A program made the position numbers and the translations under genes. Below are positions 1 to 8,401 of a stretch of 60,253 nucleotides of DNA, piece after piece (position 1 is the first letter of the stretch; every line of letters starts with the position of its first letter). The stretch spans positions 1-60,253 of the forward strand of contig NZ_PGVF01000033.1 of assembly GCF_002860285.1 (NCBI RefSeq), written 5' to 3'. This DNA comes from Bacillus sp. M6-12 (GTDB lineage Bacteria > Bacillota > Bacilli > Bacillales > DSM-1321). A model generated the notes under the pieces. It made no database searches. It was given only the letters and a program-made list of their open reading frames with translations, and had not been told where the DNA came from.

Positions 1-35
1 TCGTGAGTTTTTTTCCATGTAATTACCTCGATGTA

Positions 36-809
36 TTATTTATTAATAATGTCCCTTATTTTTTCTATTTTGATACCTACGTTTCGTAAGGCATTAGAAA
101 TATACCTGGCAAACTCCAAGGCACTTTCTCCATCTCCATGAATGCAAACCGTGTCGGCTTTAATCTGTATATCTGTACCCTGCAGCGAGCGAACCTTTCC
201 TTCTTTAACTATTTTAATAACCTGGCCAATCGCAGCATCATGATCCTTAATCAGAGCATTGCTTTCCAGCCTGGGGGTCAGTGAACCGTCCTCCTGATAG
301 GTCCGGTCAGAGAATACTTCACTTGCTGATAGCAAACCAGCTTTCTCTCCGGCTTTTACCAATTCGCTTTCCGCTAGACCAACCAAAATTAATTGGGGAT
401 CAACCTTGTAAATGGCTTCTGCTATTGCTTCTGATAATTTAGGGCTTCTGGCGGCCATATTATAAAGGGCTCCATGAGGCTTAACATGCTGCAGCCTTCC
501 TCCTTCAGCCTTGACAAATCCATAAAGGGCCCCTATTTGATAAAGCACGAGATCATAAGCCTCCTGAGGGGAAATTTGTATGTCCCTTCTTCCAAATCCA
601 GCTAAATCCTGGAGTCCAGGATGCACACCAATGCCGACATTTTTCTCCAGTGCCATTTGGACGGTTTTCCGCATTGTAGAAGGGTCTCCTGCATGAAATC
701 CGCATGCAATATTAGCCGACGTGATGAAATCAAGAATTTCTTCATCCCTGCCCATTCTATAGGCCCCAAAGCTTTCACCCATATCACAGTTGATGTCTAT
801 CATATGCAT
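36..809 (-). CDS. pxpA: 5-oxoprolinase subunit A (LamB/YcsF family)
   Basis: This is the LamB/YcsF-family subunit of the ATP-dependent PxpABC 5-oxoprolinase, which opens 5-oxoproline (pyroglutamate) to glutamate in the cytoplasm. Family motifs are easy to see: DINCDMGESFG at the N terminus, then NIACGFHAGDP, HPGLQDLAGFGRR, KPHGALYN and a late CIHGDG. The length of about 257 residues is normal. A GTG nine bases upstream is also in frame, but the AAGGGTG ribosome site lies about six bases before the ATG at 809, so that ATG is preferred. It is the last gene of the pxpB-pxpC-pxpA operon and follows pxpC by about ten bases. Confidence 0.95.
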   Translation of the reverse strand: MHMIDINCDMGESFGAYRMGRDEEILDFITSANIACGFHAGDPSTMRKTVQMALEKNVGIGVHPGLQDLAGFGRRDIQISPQEAYDLVLYQIGALYGFVKAEGGRLQHVKPHGALYNMAARSPKLSEAIAEAIYKVDPQLILVGLAESELVKAGEKAGLLSASEVFSDRTYQEDGSLTPRLESNALIKDHDAAIGQVIKIVKEGKVRSLQGTDIQIKADTVCIHGDGESALEFARYISNALRNVGIKIEKIRDIINK

Positions 810-820
810 ATTTTTCACCC

Positions 821-1822
821 TTATTTAAATTTTAGTGATACTCCATTTTTCAGATGCTGAATCCTTTTCTCCTTTTCAAAGAGCAGGCGTTGTGCTTCTT
901 GAGTAGAGACTTCTGTAAACCTAATAAACTCCCCTGGTTTCATCTGGGCAACCAAAGGCAAATCAACAGACGCAACCTGGCCGATTTTTGGGTAACCGCC
1001 TGTAGTTTGGCGGTCTGCCATCAGGACAATTGGATTTCCTTCAGAGGGAACCTGAATCGTCCCAAACGTTACTGCCTCCGAAAGCATCTCCTCTGCATTT
1101 TCCAATTGAAGTGATGGCCCTTTTAGCCGGTAGCCCATTCGATCGGATTGCGGCGTCACCTGGAATCGTTCAGCAAACAGGCTTTCCAGGCTGTCATTCG
1201 TAAACAAGTGAAATTGGCGTCCTCTTGTTATGCGGACGGAGGGTTCAGTTACCGAGTATGGCATAATATCGGCAGCAACTGACCAATCCATTTCTGTGAA
1301 AGGCCGTTCAACCATACTGGCTGTCATTGATTCCCCCATTTTTTTTGAGAGTATTCCAGGAACTCCAAACCTTAGTTGATCGCCCTCTTTTAATGCACGG
1401 CCAAAAATACCGCCGATTTCTGCCCTTAAGTATGTTGAACTGCTATTCATCACTTTTGGTACTGAAAAACCTCCGGCCACAGCAATATAAGCCCGGCAGC
1501 CCGAACGGGGTGAGCCAAATGTAAGCCTGCTGCCTTTTTTTATAAAAACGGAACGCCACGGCCTGACGGGCAGGCCATTAATCATCGGGGCCAGATCACC
1601 GCCGCAAATGGAGATTAAGACATTTTCATTAAACTCTATTTGCGGACCAAGCAAAGTTATCTCCATAGTTGGTGCATTTTCTTCATTCCCAACCAGGATG
1701 TTAGCCACTCGATGGGCAAACCGGTCCATAGCACCGCTCGCAATAACACCATATTTTTGAAACCCATACCTGCCTAAGTCTTGGATAGTCGTAAGGAGGC
1801 CAGGCTTGATGATTGTCAGCAT
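821..1822 (-). CDS. pxpC: 5-oxoprolinase subunit C (KipA-like biotin-dependent carboxyltransferase family)
   Basis: This is the KipA/PxpC subunit of 5-oxoprolinase. The N terminus MLTIIKPGLLTTIQDLGRYG is the family signature, and the length of about 333 residues fits. Further family blocks are GAMDRFAHRVANILVGN, ICGGDLAPMINGLPV and a C-terminal VLMADRQTTGGYPKIG. An upstream in-frame ATG would add six residues, but the start at 1822 matches the family N terminus and follows the GAAGGACGAG ribosome site. It overlaps the end of pxpB by seven bases, which implies translational coupling. Confidence 0.95.
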   Translation of the reverse strand: MLTIIKPGLLTTIQDLGRYGFQKYGVIASGAMDRFAHRVANILVGNEENAPTMEITLLGPQIEFNENVLISICGGDLAPMINGLPVRPWRSVFIKKGSRLTFGSPRSGCRAYIAVAGGFSVPKVMNSSSTYLRAEIGGIFGRALKEGDQLRFGVPGILSKKMGESMTASMVERPFTEMDWSVAADIMPYSVTEPSVRITRGRQFHLFTNDSLESLFAERFQVTPQSDRMGYRLKGPSLQLENAEEMLSEAVTFGTIQVPSEGNPIVLMADRQTTGGYPKIGQVASVDLPLVAQMKPGEFIRFTEVSTQEAQRLLFEKEKRIQHLKNGVSLKFK

Positions 1823-2532
1823 CTCTCGTCCTTCTCCCATTTTAAGTATTCCTTTTGGCTTATTGGTGTAAATCGGATTTTATCCCCTGCTCGTAGCAGG
1901 CTTGGCGGATTTTCGTCCGGTCGGAACAGTTCAATAGGTGTTTGCCCGATCAGCTGCCACCCTCCTGGAGTTTCTATTGGATAGACTCCTGTCTGCATTC
2001 CCGCAATACCAACAGTCCGGGCCGGGATTTTTAATCGAGGAGATTCTCTTCTCGGTGCTGCTATCTTTTCGGACATGCCTCCGACATATGGAAACCCCGG
2101 AGCAAAGCCAATCATATAGACTATATAATCGCCGGCTGAATGTATCTGAATGACCTCATCTGTCGTTAACTTATTAATTTCGGCCACATACTCCAGATCA
2201 GGACCATATTCCCCGCCGTAACAAACAGGGATATCCACTACTCGCGATTCGGAAGATTTACCAAGGGATATTGTTGGCAAAAGTCTTTCAAGATGATAAC
2301 AGACCTTTTCAAAGGGAAGAGAAAAATTATCTCCGGATAAGGAAGGATGAACCGGATTATAAAGAATGGTAATGGTCGTAAAGGCAGGTATGTATTCAAT
2401 GATCCATGGAAATGGATTTTCATCTAAACAGGATGCAATTACTTGAATCCGCTGTTGTGTTTTCATATCAATTTCTTTTCCGAGTTCGATAATAACCGCA
2501 TTATCACCTAACGGATACAAGCTATATTCCAT
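1816..2532 (-). CDS. pxpB: 5-oxoprolinase subunit B (KipI-like)
   Basis: This is the KipI/PxpB subunit (238 residues). PxpB and PxpC together form the part of 5-oxoprolinase that works with PxpA. Visible motifs are LGDNAVIIELG near the start, the central PVCYGGEYGPDLEYVA, IGFAPGFPYVGG, and the C-terminal PARTVGIAGMQTGVYPIETPGGWQLIG. In B. subtilis the homologues were first described as an inhibitor/antagonist pair for the sporulation kinase KinA, so some databases use kipI and kipA. It is the first gene of the operon, with an AGGAGGTAT ribosome site before the ATG. Confidence 0.94.
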   Translation of the reverse strand: MEYSLYPLGDNAVIIELGKEIDMKTQQRIQVIASCLDENPFPWIIEYIPAFTTITILYNPVHPSLSGDNFSLPFEKVCYHLERLLPTISLGKSSESRVVDIPVCYGGEYGPDLEYVAEINKLTTDEVIQIHSAGDYIVYMIGFAPGFPYVGGMSEKIAAPRRESPRLKIPARTVGIAGMQTGVYPIETPGGWQLIGQTPIELFRPDENPPSLLRAGDKIRFTPISQKEYLKWEKDERC

Positions 2533-2764
2533 TGTTATACCTCCTTCTAGCTTTTATATTGCTGTTTTTATATAAAATTAATGGCATGGAACATCATTGA
2601 ACTGATTTATTGAAATTTCAGATAATAGCATCACATTATTATAACTCGATTATTACTTGCAACATTTTTGCTTATACAAATTAATCCAATAAAGCGCATT
2701 AATCAGGACAGACACAGGTATGCTCTATATAATTTGAATCAAAATGCGGATTCGATTCTGGAAT
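2533..2764. other. intergenic region upstream of pxpB
   Basis: This AT-rich stretch carries the ribosome site of pxpB at its left edge and must contain the pxp operon promoter. I found no riboswitch, repeat or small gene in it. Confidence 0.5.
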
Positions 2765-2799
2765 AATAAAAAAACCGCTGGCATTGTTTTACCGGCGGT
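2765..2799 (-). terminator. Rho-independent terminator after hxlR
   Basis: Read on the minus strand, an ACCGCCGG/CCAGCGGT stem with a ten-base loop is followed by a run of seven T. It lies about 40 bases after the hxlR stop. Confidence 0.8.
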
Positions 2800-2839
2800 G
2801 TAATAGATTTAACTTCATCAAACAGTGTAAGTTAAGATT

Positions 2840-3205
2840 TTACTTTACAAATTTCTTTTCTTTTTCAGTACTATCCAAAACATTTTCCATGTAATTTTTA
2901 CCCCACTTATACATGGAATCAAGGATAGGCATCAGGCTTTGTCCTTGTTCTGTAAGGGAATACTCAACTTTTGGCGGAACAACAGGATATACTTCACGAT
3001 GGACTATAAGGTCTTCCTCCAGCTCACGAAGCTGGTTTACAAGCATTCGCTGGGTAATTCCCGGCATAAGCCCCTTCAGCTCACCAAATCTCTTGGTTCC
3101 CTCTTTCCCCAAATGCCACAAAATGAGCATCTTCCATTTTCCTCCAATAACAGAAAGGGTTAATTCTTTTTCACAGTTAAACGTCTTCTCCTGTATTCGT
3201 GACAT
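2840..3205 (-). CDS. hxlR: HxlR-type winged-helix regulator of the formaldehyde pathway
   Basis: This is an HxlR-family DNA-binding protein of about 121 residues. It begins MSRIQEKTFNCEKELTLSVI, with the typical N-terminal Cys followed by GGKWKMLILWHL and LRELEEDLIVHREVYP, closely like B. subtilis HxlR, the formaldehyde-responsive activator of hxlAB. An in-frame ATG at 3214 overlaps the GAGGTGA ribosome site; the ATG at 3205 has a seven-base spacer and is preferred. The gene is divergent from hxlA, as in B. subtilis. Confidence 0.9.
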   Translation of the reverse strand: MSRIQEKTFNCEKELTLSVIGGKWKMLILWHLGKEGTKRFGELKGLMPGITQRMLVNQLRELEEDLIVHREVYPVVPPKVEYSLTEQGQSLMPILDSMYKWGKNYMENVLDSTEKEKKFVK

Positions 3206-3448
3206 ATCATTCACCTCTATTGCCTATTATAACTGATAGTATACTTTTTAACACTATGTAAGAAAAAAGTGCGTACTTCCATATGATAAATATACCTCGT
3301 ATACTTGGGCAGTAACCTGTGATTGGAAACATTAGCTTAATAAATAACAGGTGAAGAAAAATAATCATAGAAGTAAATACTATGATGGTGCGGGATTCAG
3401 ATATCATCTTGCTTGCCCCCCAATAAACTTTAGAGGAGTGGACAATTT

Positions 3449-4087
3449 ATGGAACTTCAACTGGCATTGGATCTTGTAAATATTCCGGAAGCAATAAAAT
3501 TGGTGAAGGAAGTCGAAGATCATATTGATATCGTTGAAATCGGCACACCGGTTGTTATAAATGAAGGCCTTAGAGCCGTTAAGGAAATAAAAGCAGAATT
3601 CCCAAACCTAAAGGTTCTGGCAGATTTGAAGATCATGGACGCTGCGGGCTATGAAGTCATGAAGGCCTCCGAAGCCGGAGCTGATATTATCACAATTCTC
3701 GGCGCTGCTGAGGACATGTCAATTAAGGGGGCCGTTGAGGAAGCAAAAAAACAGGGCAAGAAAATCCTTGTCGACATGATCGCAGTAAAGGATATTGAAG
3801 GCCGTGCGAAAGAGCTTGATGAGTTTGGTGTAGACTATATTTGTGTACACACAGGCTATGACCTGCAGGCAGTCGGGCAAAATTCATTTGAAGACCTTGC
3901 TAAAATCAAAAGTGTCGTAAAAAATGCCAAGACTGCAATTGCTGGCGGGATTAAACTGGATACATTGCAGGAAGTCATCCAAGCCCAGCCCGACCTGGTT
4001 ATTGTTGGAGGCGGGATTACAAGCCAGAACGATAAAAAGGCAGCTGCAGCCGAAATGCAAAAAATGCTACAACAGGCTATCCAATGA
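3449..4087 (+). CDS. hxlA: 3-hexulose-6-phosphate synthase
   Basis: HxlA condenses formaldehyde with ribulose 5-phosphate to give hexulose 6-phosphate, the first step of the ribulose monophosphate formaldehyde-fixing route. The protein has 212 residues. The orotidine-5'-phosphate decarboxylase superfamily signature DLKIMD is at residues 59-64 (Asp59, Lys61, Asp64), and the phosphate-binding region includes VAGGI-like AIAGGIK and VIVGGGI near the C terminus. A GAGGAGTGG ribosome site precedes the ATG. The stop overlaps the start of hxlB (ATGA), so the two were a coupled operon, but hxlB is broken here. Confidence 0.95.
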   Translation: MELQLALDLVNIPEAIKLVKEVEDHIDIVEIGTPVVINEGLRAVKEIKAEFPNLKVLADLKIMDAAGYEVMKASEAGADIITILGAAEDMSIKGAVEEAKKQGKKILVDMIAVKDIEGRAKELDEFGVDYICVHTGYDLQAVGQNSFEDLAKIKSVVKNAKTAIAGGIKLDTLQEVIQAQPDLVIVGGGITSQNDKKAAAAEMQKMLQQAIQ

Positions 4088-4641
4088 ATACCACGCAATA
4101 CCTTGATATAATTCTTGAGGAGCTAAACAATACAGTTCGCTTAATTCCGGATGAAGGTGCTGAGAAATTGGTAAATGGAATACTGGAATCCAAATAGATT
4201 TTTACTGCGGGGGCGGGACGTTCCGGATTTATGGCAAAATCGTTTGCCATGCGTCTGATGCATATGGGATAAGATGCATTTGTCATTGGAGAAGACCGTT
4301 ACTCCTAACTTTGAAAAGAGGATATCCTCATCATCGGTTCCGGTTCAGGTGAAACAAAAAGGTTGGTCTCGATGGCTGAAAAAGCTAAAAACATCGGCGG
4401 AACGATCGCTATTGCAACAATTTTTCCTGAATCCACTATCGGAAAATTAGCGGATATTGCAATTAAATTGCCAAGCTCACCTAAAGATAAAAATCAAGGT
4501 GGTTACAGTACCATCCAGCCCATGGCATCCCTTTTTGAACAAACTTTATTGCTTTTCTTCGATGCTGTAATCCTGAGATTTATGGAGAAAAAAGAATTAA
4601 ATTCAGACACAATGTTTGGCAGGCATGCAAATTTGGAATAG
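4084..4641 (+). pseudogene. hxlB: hxlB, 6-phospho-3-hexuloisomerase, inactivated
   Basis: The reading frame starting at 4084 matches HxlB from end to end: MNTTQYLDIILEELNNTV at the start, IFTAGAGRSGFMAKSFAMRL and GSGSGETK (SIS domain), and SLFEQTLLLFFDAVI near the C terminus. It is interrupted by TAG at 4195 and TAA at 4270. A pair of compensating indels near 4296 (one extra C) and 4314-4317 (one A missing) creates two more apparent stops; correcting both restores GEDVTPNFEKEDILIIGSG. The full-length product of about 185 residues cannot be made in one piece. Only the C-terminal part from about 4363 remains open. Confidence 0.92.
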
Positions 4642-4651
4642 ACTTAAAAGG

Positions 4652-4699
4652 CAAAGACCGCATATTTTTTGTTACGTTGCGGTCTTTGTTAGGTTTTTT
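4652..4699 (+). terminator. terminator after the hxl operon
   Basis: Perfect 11-bp stem CAAAGACCGCA / TGCGGTCTTTG (4652-4662 with 4678-4688) followed by a T-rich tail. Confidence 0.85.
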
Positions 4700-4720
4700 A
4701 TTTGAAAGGAGCCGGGATAA

Positions 4721-5437
4721 ATGAGTAATTTATCAGGAAAAACTGCTTTGATAACAGGGGCTGGCAGAGGAATCGGGCGTGCGACAGCAATTGCTCTGGC
4801 TAAGGAAGGCGTCAACATTGGACTGGTAGGGCGTAACATGTCTAACCTCGAGAAGGTAGCTTCCGAATTAGCGGAATATAATATTGAAATTTCAGCGGCC
4901 TCCGCAGACGTAGCCGATCTTGATTCAGTTACCCATGCAATTGAACACATCAATTCAGACTTAGGTGCTATCGATATCTTAATCAACAATGCCGGAATCG
5001 CCAAATTCGGCGGGTTTCTTGAACTCTCTCCGGAAGAATGGGAAAATATCATCCGCGTCAACTTAATGGGCGTATATAATGTAACGCGCGCTGTTTTACC
5101 GGGGATGATTGAAAAAAAATCAGGCGATATCATTAATATATCCTCTTCCGCCGGCCAAAAAGGCGCTCCTGTTACCAGCGCATACAGCGCTTCAAAATTT
5201 GCCGTACTGGGCTTAACCGAATCGCTAATGCTTGAGGTCCGCAAGCATAATATTAGGGTAAGTGCACTAACGCCAAGTACTGTGGCTACCGATCTTGCAA
5301 TCGAAACTAATTTAACGGACGGAAATCCAGAAAAAGTCATGCAGCCTGAAGATCTGGCAGAATTTATGGTCGCTCAGCTAAAACTTAATCCGCGGGTCTT
5401 CGTAAAAACGGCTGGACTCTGGTCAACCAACCCTTAA
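4721..5437 (+). CDS. short-chain dehydrogenase/reductase, 3-oxoacyl-ACP reductase-like
   Basis: This is a classical SDR of 238 residues. The cofactor motif TGAGRGIG is near residue 12, NNAG lies in the middle, and the catalytic Ser plus YSASK follow. The arginine after TGAG-R and another basic residue at the end of the second strand (VGRN) favour NADPH. The closest named family is FabG-like 3-ketoacyl-ACP reductase, but many such paralogues act on other ketones or alcohols, so the substrate is not known. It has its own GAAAGGAGC ribosome site and sits between two terminators, suggesting a single-gene unit. Confidence 0.85.
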   Translation: MSNLSGKTALITGAGRGIGRATAIALAKEGVNIGLVGRNMSNLEKVASELAEYNIEISAASADVADLDSVTHAIEHINSDLGAIDILINNAGIAKFGGFLELSPEEWENIIRVNLMGVYNVTRAVLPGMIEKKSGDIINISSSAGQKGAPVTSAYSASKFAVLGLTESLMLEVRKHNIRVSALTPSTVATDLAIETNLTDGNPEKVMQPEDLAEFMVAQLKLNPRVFVKTAGLWSTNP

Positions 5438-5446
5438 AAAGAATTT

Positions 5447-5482
5447 AAGCAGGTCCCTGGTGCGGGCCTGCTTGTTTACATT
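5447..5482 (+). terminator. terminator after the SDR gene
   Basis: Stem AAGCAGG/CCTGCTT (5447-5453 with 5467-5473) with inner TCCC/GGG pairs and a T-rich tail. Confidence 0.7.
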
Positions 5483-5502
5483 TTCTCTCCGTCAGTCACA
5501 GC

Positions 5503-5585
5503 TCACGGAATTGCACCCCGTTTTCACTAAAATAATTACATCTCCACTGAATCGCGCCCCGTTTCTAAGGAATTCAAATAGCTGA
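5503..5585. repeat. degenerate array with about 21-bp period (TCACGGAA family)
   Basis: Repeated units begin near 5503 (TCACGGAAT), 5524 (TCACTAAAA), 5544 (CCACTGAAT) and about 5565 (TAAGGAATT), spaced 20-21 bases. Alternate units also share CACCCCGTTT/CGCCCCGTTT. The core is the reverse complement of the TTCCGTGA core of the clearer array at 41491-41582. Confidence 0.55.
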
Positions 5586-5617
5586 TTTCTGAGGGATATT
5601 CTGAGTTCAAGAAAAAC

Positions 5618-5892
5618 CTAGTAAATATCTGCCCTCTTAAAATAAATCAATGTTGCCATAAACCCTGCCACCGCCACAGCAGTTATCACAAGGTAAGAAA
5701 TTTCTGCGGGATAAGTTGGCAGCATGGTATTGTTCGCAATGTCTCCTGCGATTCTGATTATGTTTTACCTGCCCCGTTTCTTCCAAGAAATCCATAGATC
5801 TCCCCTTCGTTGACCGAGAAATTAAGATGATCAACTGAAATTTGGGTTCCATAACGCTTTGTCAGATTGGTCGTTTTGATAATCTCACTCAT
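5618..5892 (-). pseudogene. fused remnant of a bacitracin-type ABC exporter (ATPase N terminus joined to permease C terminus)
   Basis: On the minus strand the gene starts normally after an AGAAGGA ribosome site: MSEIIKTTNLTKRYGTQISV, then the Walker A box GRNGAGKT, and a stop immediately follows. In another frame the sequence continues directly as the end of an ABC permease: IRIAGDIANNTMLPTYPAEI, then a hydrophobic segment ending LIYFKRADIY and a stop. A single deletion has therefore removed most of the ATPase and most of the permease. Position just after a BcrC-like gene suggests a former bcrC-bcrA-bcrB type bacitracin resistance set. Confidence 0.85.
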
Positions 5893-5916
5893 TTGACATC
5901 CTTCTTCCCTCAGTCA

Positions 5917-6492
5917 TTAAAAGGTTTTAGATCTATCCTTTTCAGTAGCAGCCATAGTAAGGCGCTTGATAAAACTAAATCTAGGGACAACCCTGTAAGC
6001 AAGCAGCGCGGAAAGAATACCAAGCAAAGCTCCGGCAGCAACGTCAGCCGGATAGTGAACTCCAACCCAGATCCGCGAAAGAGCCACCAAAACTGCAAGG
6101 ATAAGCAGCAATGACCCTTCTTTTTTTCGCATCAGCCAAAAAGAAAAACAAATAGAAAAAAAGATGATTGTATGGTCGCTTGGAAAAGAATTATTAACAC
6201 CTTTTTCAATTAATAAATTGACGTTCTTAAGCTCTGCAAATGGCTGGTAATTGGAATAAAACATCCCTGCAATCTTCCCGCCGATCTCAGCGATTACAAG
6301 GGCAAAAGCAGCATTCATTACCATTATCCTGTTCTTATTTGTCCCGGTAAACCAGGATAGAAGCAAAGCTACACCTAAAAAATACACCATATATTCCGCC
6401 AAAAACTCAAAGATAGGATTTAAATATTCATGCTGTTTACTTAAGTCATTGATAAAACGAAACATAGCTACATTACTATCAGTAAAATTCAT
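5917..6492 (-). CDS. PAP2-family undecaprenyl-diphosphate phosphatase, BcrC-like
   Basis: This membrane phosphatase of 191 residues has several hydrophobic segments and the PAP2 motifs NNSFPSDHTI (middle) and SRIWVGVHYPADV (C-terminal third), giving the catalytic histidines. The N terminus NVAMFRFINDLSKQHEYLNP is typical of BcrC/YwoA. Such enzymes recycle undecaprenyl diphosphate outside the membrane and give bacitracin resistance. The usual first motif (Lys...Arg-Pro) is weak: only QPFAEL is visible. The decayed ABC exporter lies directly downstream. Confidence 0.85.
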   Translation of the reverse strand: MNFTDSNVAMFRFINDLSKQHEYLNPIFEFLAEYMVYFLGVALLLSWFTGTNKNRIMVMNAAFALVIAEIGGKIAGMFYSNYQPFAELKNVNLLIEKGVNNSFPSDHTIIFFSICFSFWLMRKKEGSLLLILAVLVALSRIWVGVHYPADVAAGALLGILSALLAYRVVPRFSFIKRLTMAATEKDRSKTF

Positions 6493-6616
6493 TATTCAGT
6501 CCTCCTCTATACTTTATGAGAAGATTATATATCACAACCGGCCAATGGTTATATCGAATAATGCTTACAGAACATTACATTTTTGAAAGGTTTGGCTAAG
6601 TAATTTATCAGCCCAC

Positions 6617-6640
6617 TAAAAAAGAGCCGTATATGGCTCT
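6617..6640 (-). terminator. terminator after ssuB
   Basis: Minus-strand stem AGAGCC/GGCTCT with a six-base loop followed by six T. It lies about 75 bases past the ssuB stop. Confidence 0.75.
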
Positions 6641-6714
6641 AATAGACATAAAAAAACAGTTGCTGAAAAATACAGCTTATAATAATAACAGGCAGAGGTG
6701 CCCTTCAATAAAAT

Positions 6715-7590
6715 CTATAGGTCCTTGCGATTCTGGTGATCCTCAAGGCGATTTCGAACAGCTTCTTCTTTGAAATTGCTCTCTGAAACCGTCTTTATAG
6801 ACTTCCTTACTAAGGGAAATGTTTCAGGCTGGCGGTTGACCACGAGCAATTCCTTCTCTTTCCCGCGCAGCATGATCCGGTCTAAAATCTCTTCAACATG
6901 ATTTGCAAAAACAGAATTAGAACGCTGCCTTGGCCTCGGCAGATTGATCTGTTTATTTAACACTATTTTCCCATCTTCAATAAGAATGACCCTGTCCGCG
7001 ATTGCAACTGCTTCCTCAACATCATGTGTAACCAGTATAGAGGTGAATTTTTTTTCTTTCCAAATTGTCTCAATCAGATCCTGCATTTCGATTCGGGTTA
7101 AGGCATCAAGGGCACCCAGCGGTTCATCAAGCAACAGGATATCAGGCTTATGAACCAATGCACGGGCCAATGCTACCCGCTGTTTTTGTCCTCCAGAAAG
7201 CTTCCCGGGCCAATCCTGGCCCCGCTCTTCCAGTCCAACATTGCGCAGGGCCTGGAATGCTTCGTCTTTCCAATCTCCATGAAGCCCTAGGCCTACATTA
7301 TCTATGACCCGTTTCCACGGAAGGAGCCTGCCATCCTGAAACATGATCCGGGCCTGTCGGTTGAGGCGGTTTAATCCCGCCCCGGCAACAGTGATTGTTC
7401 CCCCATCATATTTCTCCAGACCGGCTACCAACCGAAGAAGTGTACTTTTCCCGCAGCCGCTCTTACCAACGACAGCAACAAATTCGCCAAACTTAATACT
7501 AAGGTTGATCCCATTTAGAACCGGGCGATTATTATAAGATTTTTGAATAGTTTCCAATACAATATGGGAGTCAGGTATATGAGATAACAA
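6715..7590 (-). CDS. ssuB: sulfonate/taurine-type ABC transporter ATP-binding protein
   Basis: This is the ATPase of an aliphatic sulfonate (SsuABC) importer. Walker A is GKSGCGKST (near residue 42), the signature motif is LSGGQKQRVALARAL, Walker B is ILLLDEPLGALD, followed by the H-loop VTHDVEEA. FQDGRLLPWKRVIDNV is the characteristic Q-loop of the SsuB/TauB/NrtD family. At 291 residues it is longer than usual, with a charged C-terminal tail after about residue 240. The start is TTG with GAGGAGG eight bases upstream. It is the last gene of ssuA-ssuC-ssuB; no ssuD monooxygenase is in the window. Confidence 0.85.
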   Translation of the reverse strand: MLSHIPDSHIVLETIQKSYNNRPVLNGINLSIKFGEFVAVVGKSGCGKSTLLRLVAGLEKYDGGTITVAGAGLNRLNRQARIMFQDGRLLPWKRVIDNVGLGLHGDWKDEAFQALRNVGLEERGQDWPGKLSGGQKQRVALARALVHKPDILLLDEPLGALDALTRIEMQDLIETIWKEKKFTSILVTHDVEEAVAIADRVILIEDGKIVLNKQINLPRPRQRSNSVFANHVEEILDRIMLRGKEKELLVVNRQPETFPLVRKSIKTVSESNFKEEAVRNRLEDHQNRKDL

Positions 7591-7617
7591 CTGCCTTTCC
7601 TCCTCTCCATTTGGTTC

Positions 7618-8382
7618 TTACGAATTCCATTGAAGCCATTTTCCTTCTACCAATCTAGCTATTACATCTGAAAATTTTCCAAACATTGCGTATAAGACAA
7701 TGCTTAATACAATCACATCCATTTGCATGAATTCGCGTGCATTCATCGCCATGTAACCGATCCCGGAATGTGCTGAAATCGTTTCTGCTACAATGAGTGT
7801 CATCCACATTACTCCAAGTGAGAAACGGATTCCCACCAGTATGGAAGATAGGGCTCCTGGAAAGATGATTGTCCAGAATAAAGTGCTTCCCTTAAGCCCG
7901 TATGCCTGCCCCATTTCAATCAGGTTTTTATCCACAGATTTTATCCCATGGTAGGTATTAATATAAACTGGGAATAATACACCAAGTGCTACAATAAAGA
8001 TTTTCGAAGTTTCATCAATTCCGAACCATAGAATAACCAGCGGGATTAACGCCAGGTGCGGTATATTTCTGAGCATCTGAATAGATGTATCCAAAAACAG
8101 CTCGGAAACCCTGGATATCCCATTAAAGAGTCCTAGCAGAAACCCAATTGTACCGCCAATCAAAAATCCTGTTAATGCCCTGCCTAGGCTGATCGATAAA
8201 TGGTCTATCAGCTCTCCCGTTTTCGTTAATTCCACCGCGGCCTTCAAAACATCCAAAGGTGCTGGAAGAATTCTGGGCGGGATGACACCCAATGAAGCAA
8301 ATATCTGCCAGCAAAGCAGGAGAAGGACCGGTACTGCCCAGGGAATAAATAGTTTCGCGGCTCCATTTATGCTTGGTTTCAT
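7618..8382 (-). CDS. ssuC: sulfonate-type ABC transporter permease
   Basis: This inner-membrane permease of 254 residues belongs to the SsuC/TauC/NrtB group. About six hydrophobic segments are visible, and the EAA loop reads MGQAYGLKGSTLFWTIIFPG. It pairs with the SsuA-like lipoprotein upstream and the SsuB-like ATPase downstream, within 20-30 bases on each side. Substrate choice within the group (alkanesulfonates, taurine, nitrate, thiamine precursors) cannot be fixed by the permease alone. Confidence 0.85.
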   Translation of the reverse strand: MKPSINGAAKLFIPWAVPVLLLLCWQIFASLGVIPPRILPAPLDVLKAAVELTKTGELIDHLSISLGRALTGFLIGGTIGFLLGLFNGISRVSELFLDTSIQMLRNIPHLALIPLVILWFGIDETSKIFIVALGVLFPVYINTYHGIKSVDKNLIEMGQAYGLKGSTLFWTIIFPGALSSILVGIRFSLGVMWMTLIVAETISAHSGIGYMAMNAREFMQMDVIVLSIVLYAMFGKFSDVIARLVEGKWLQWNS

Positions 8383-8401
8383 GAGTCAGCTTCCCCTCTA
8401 T

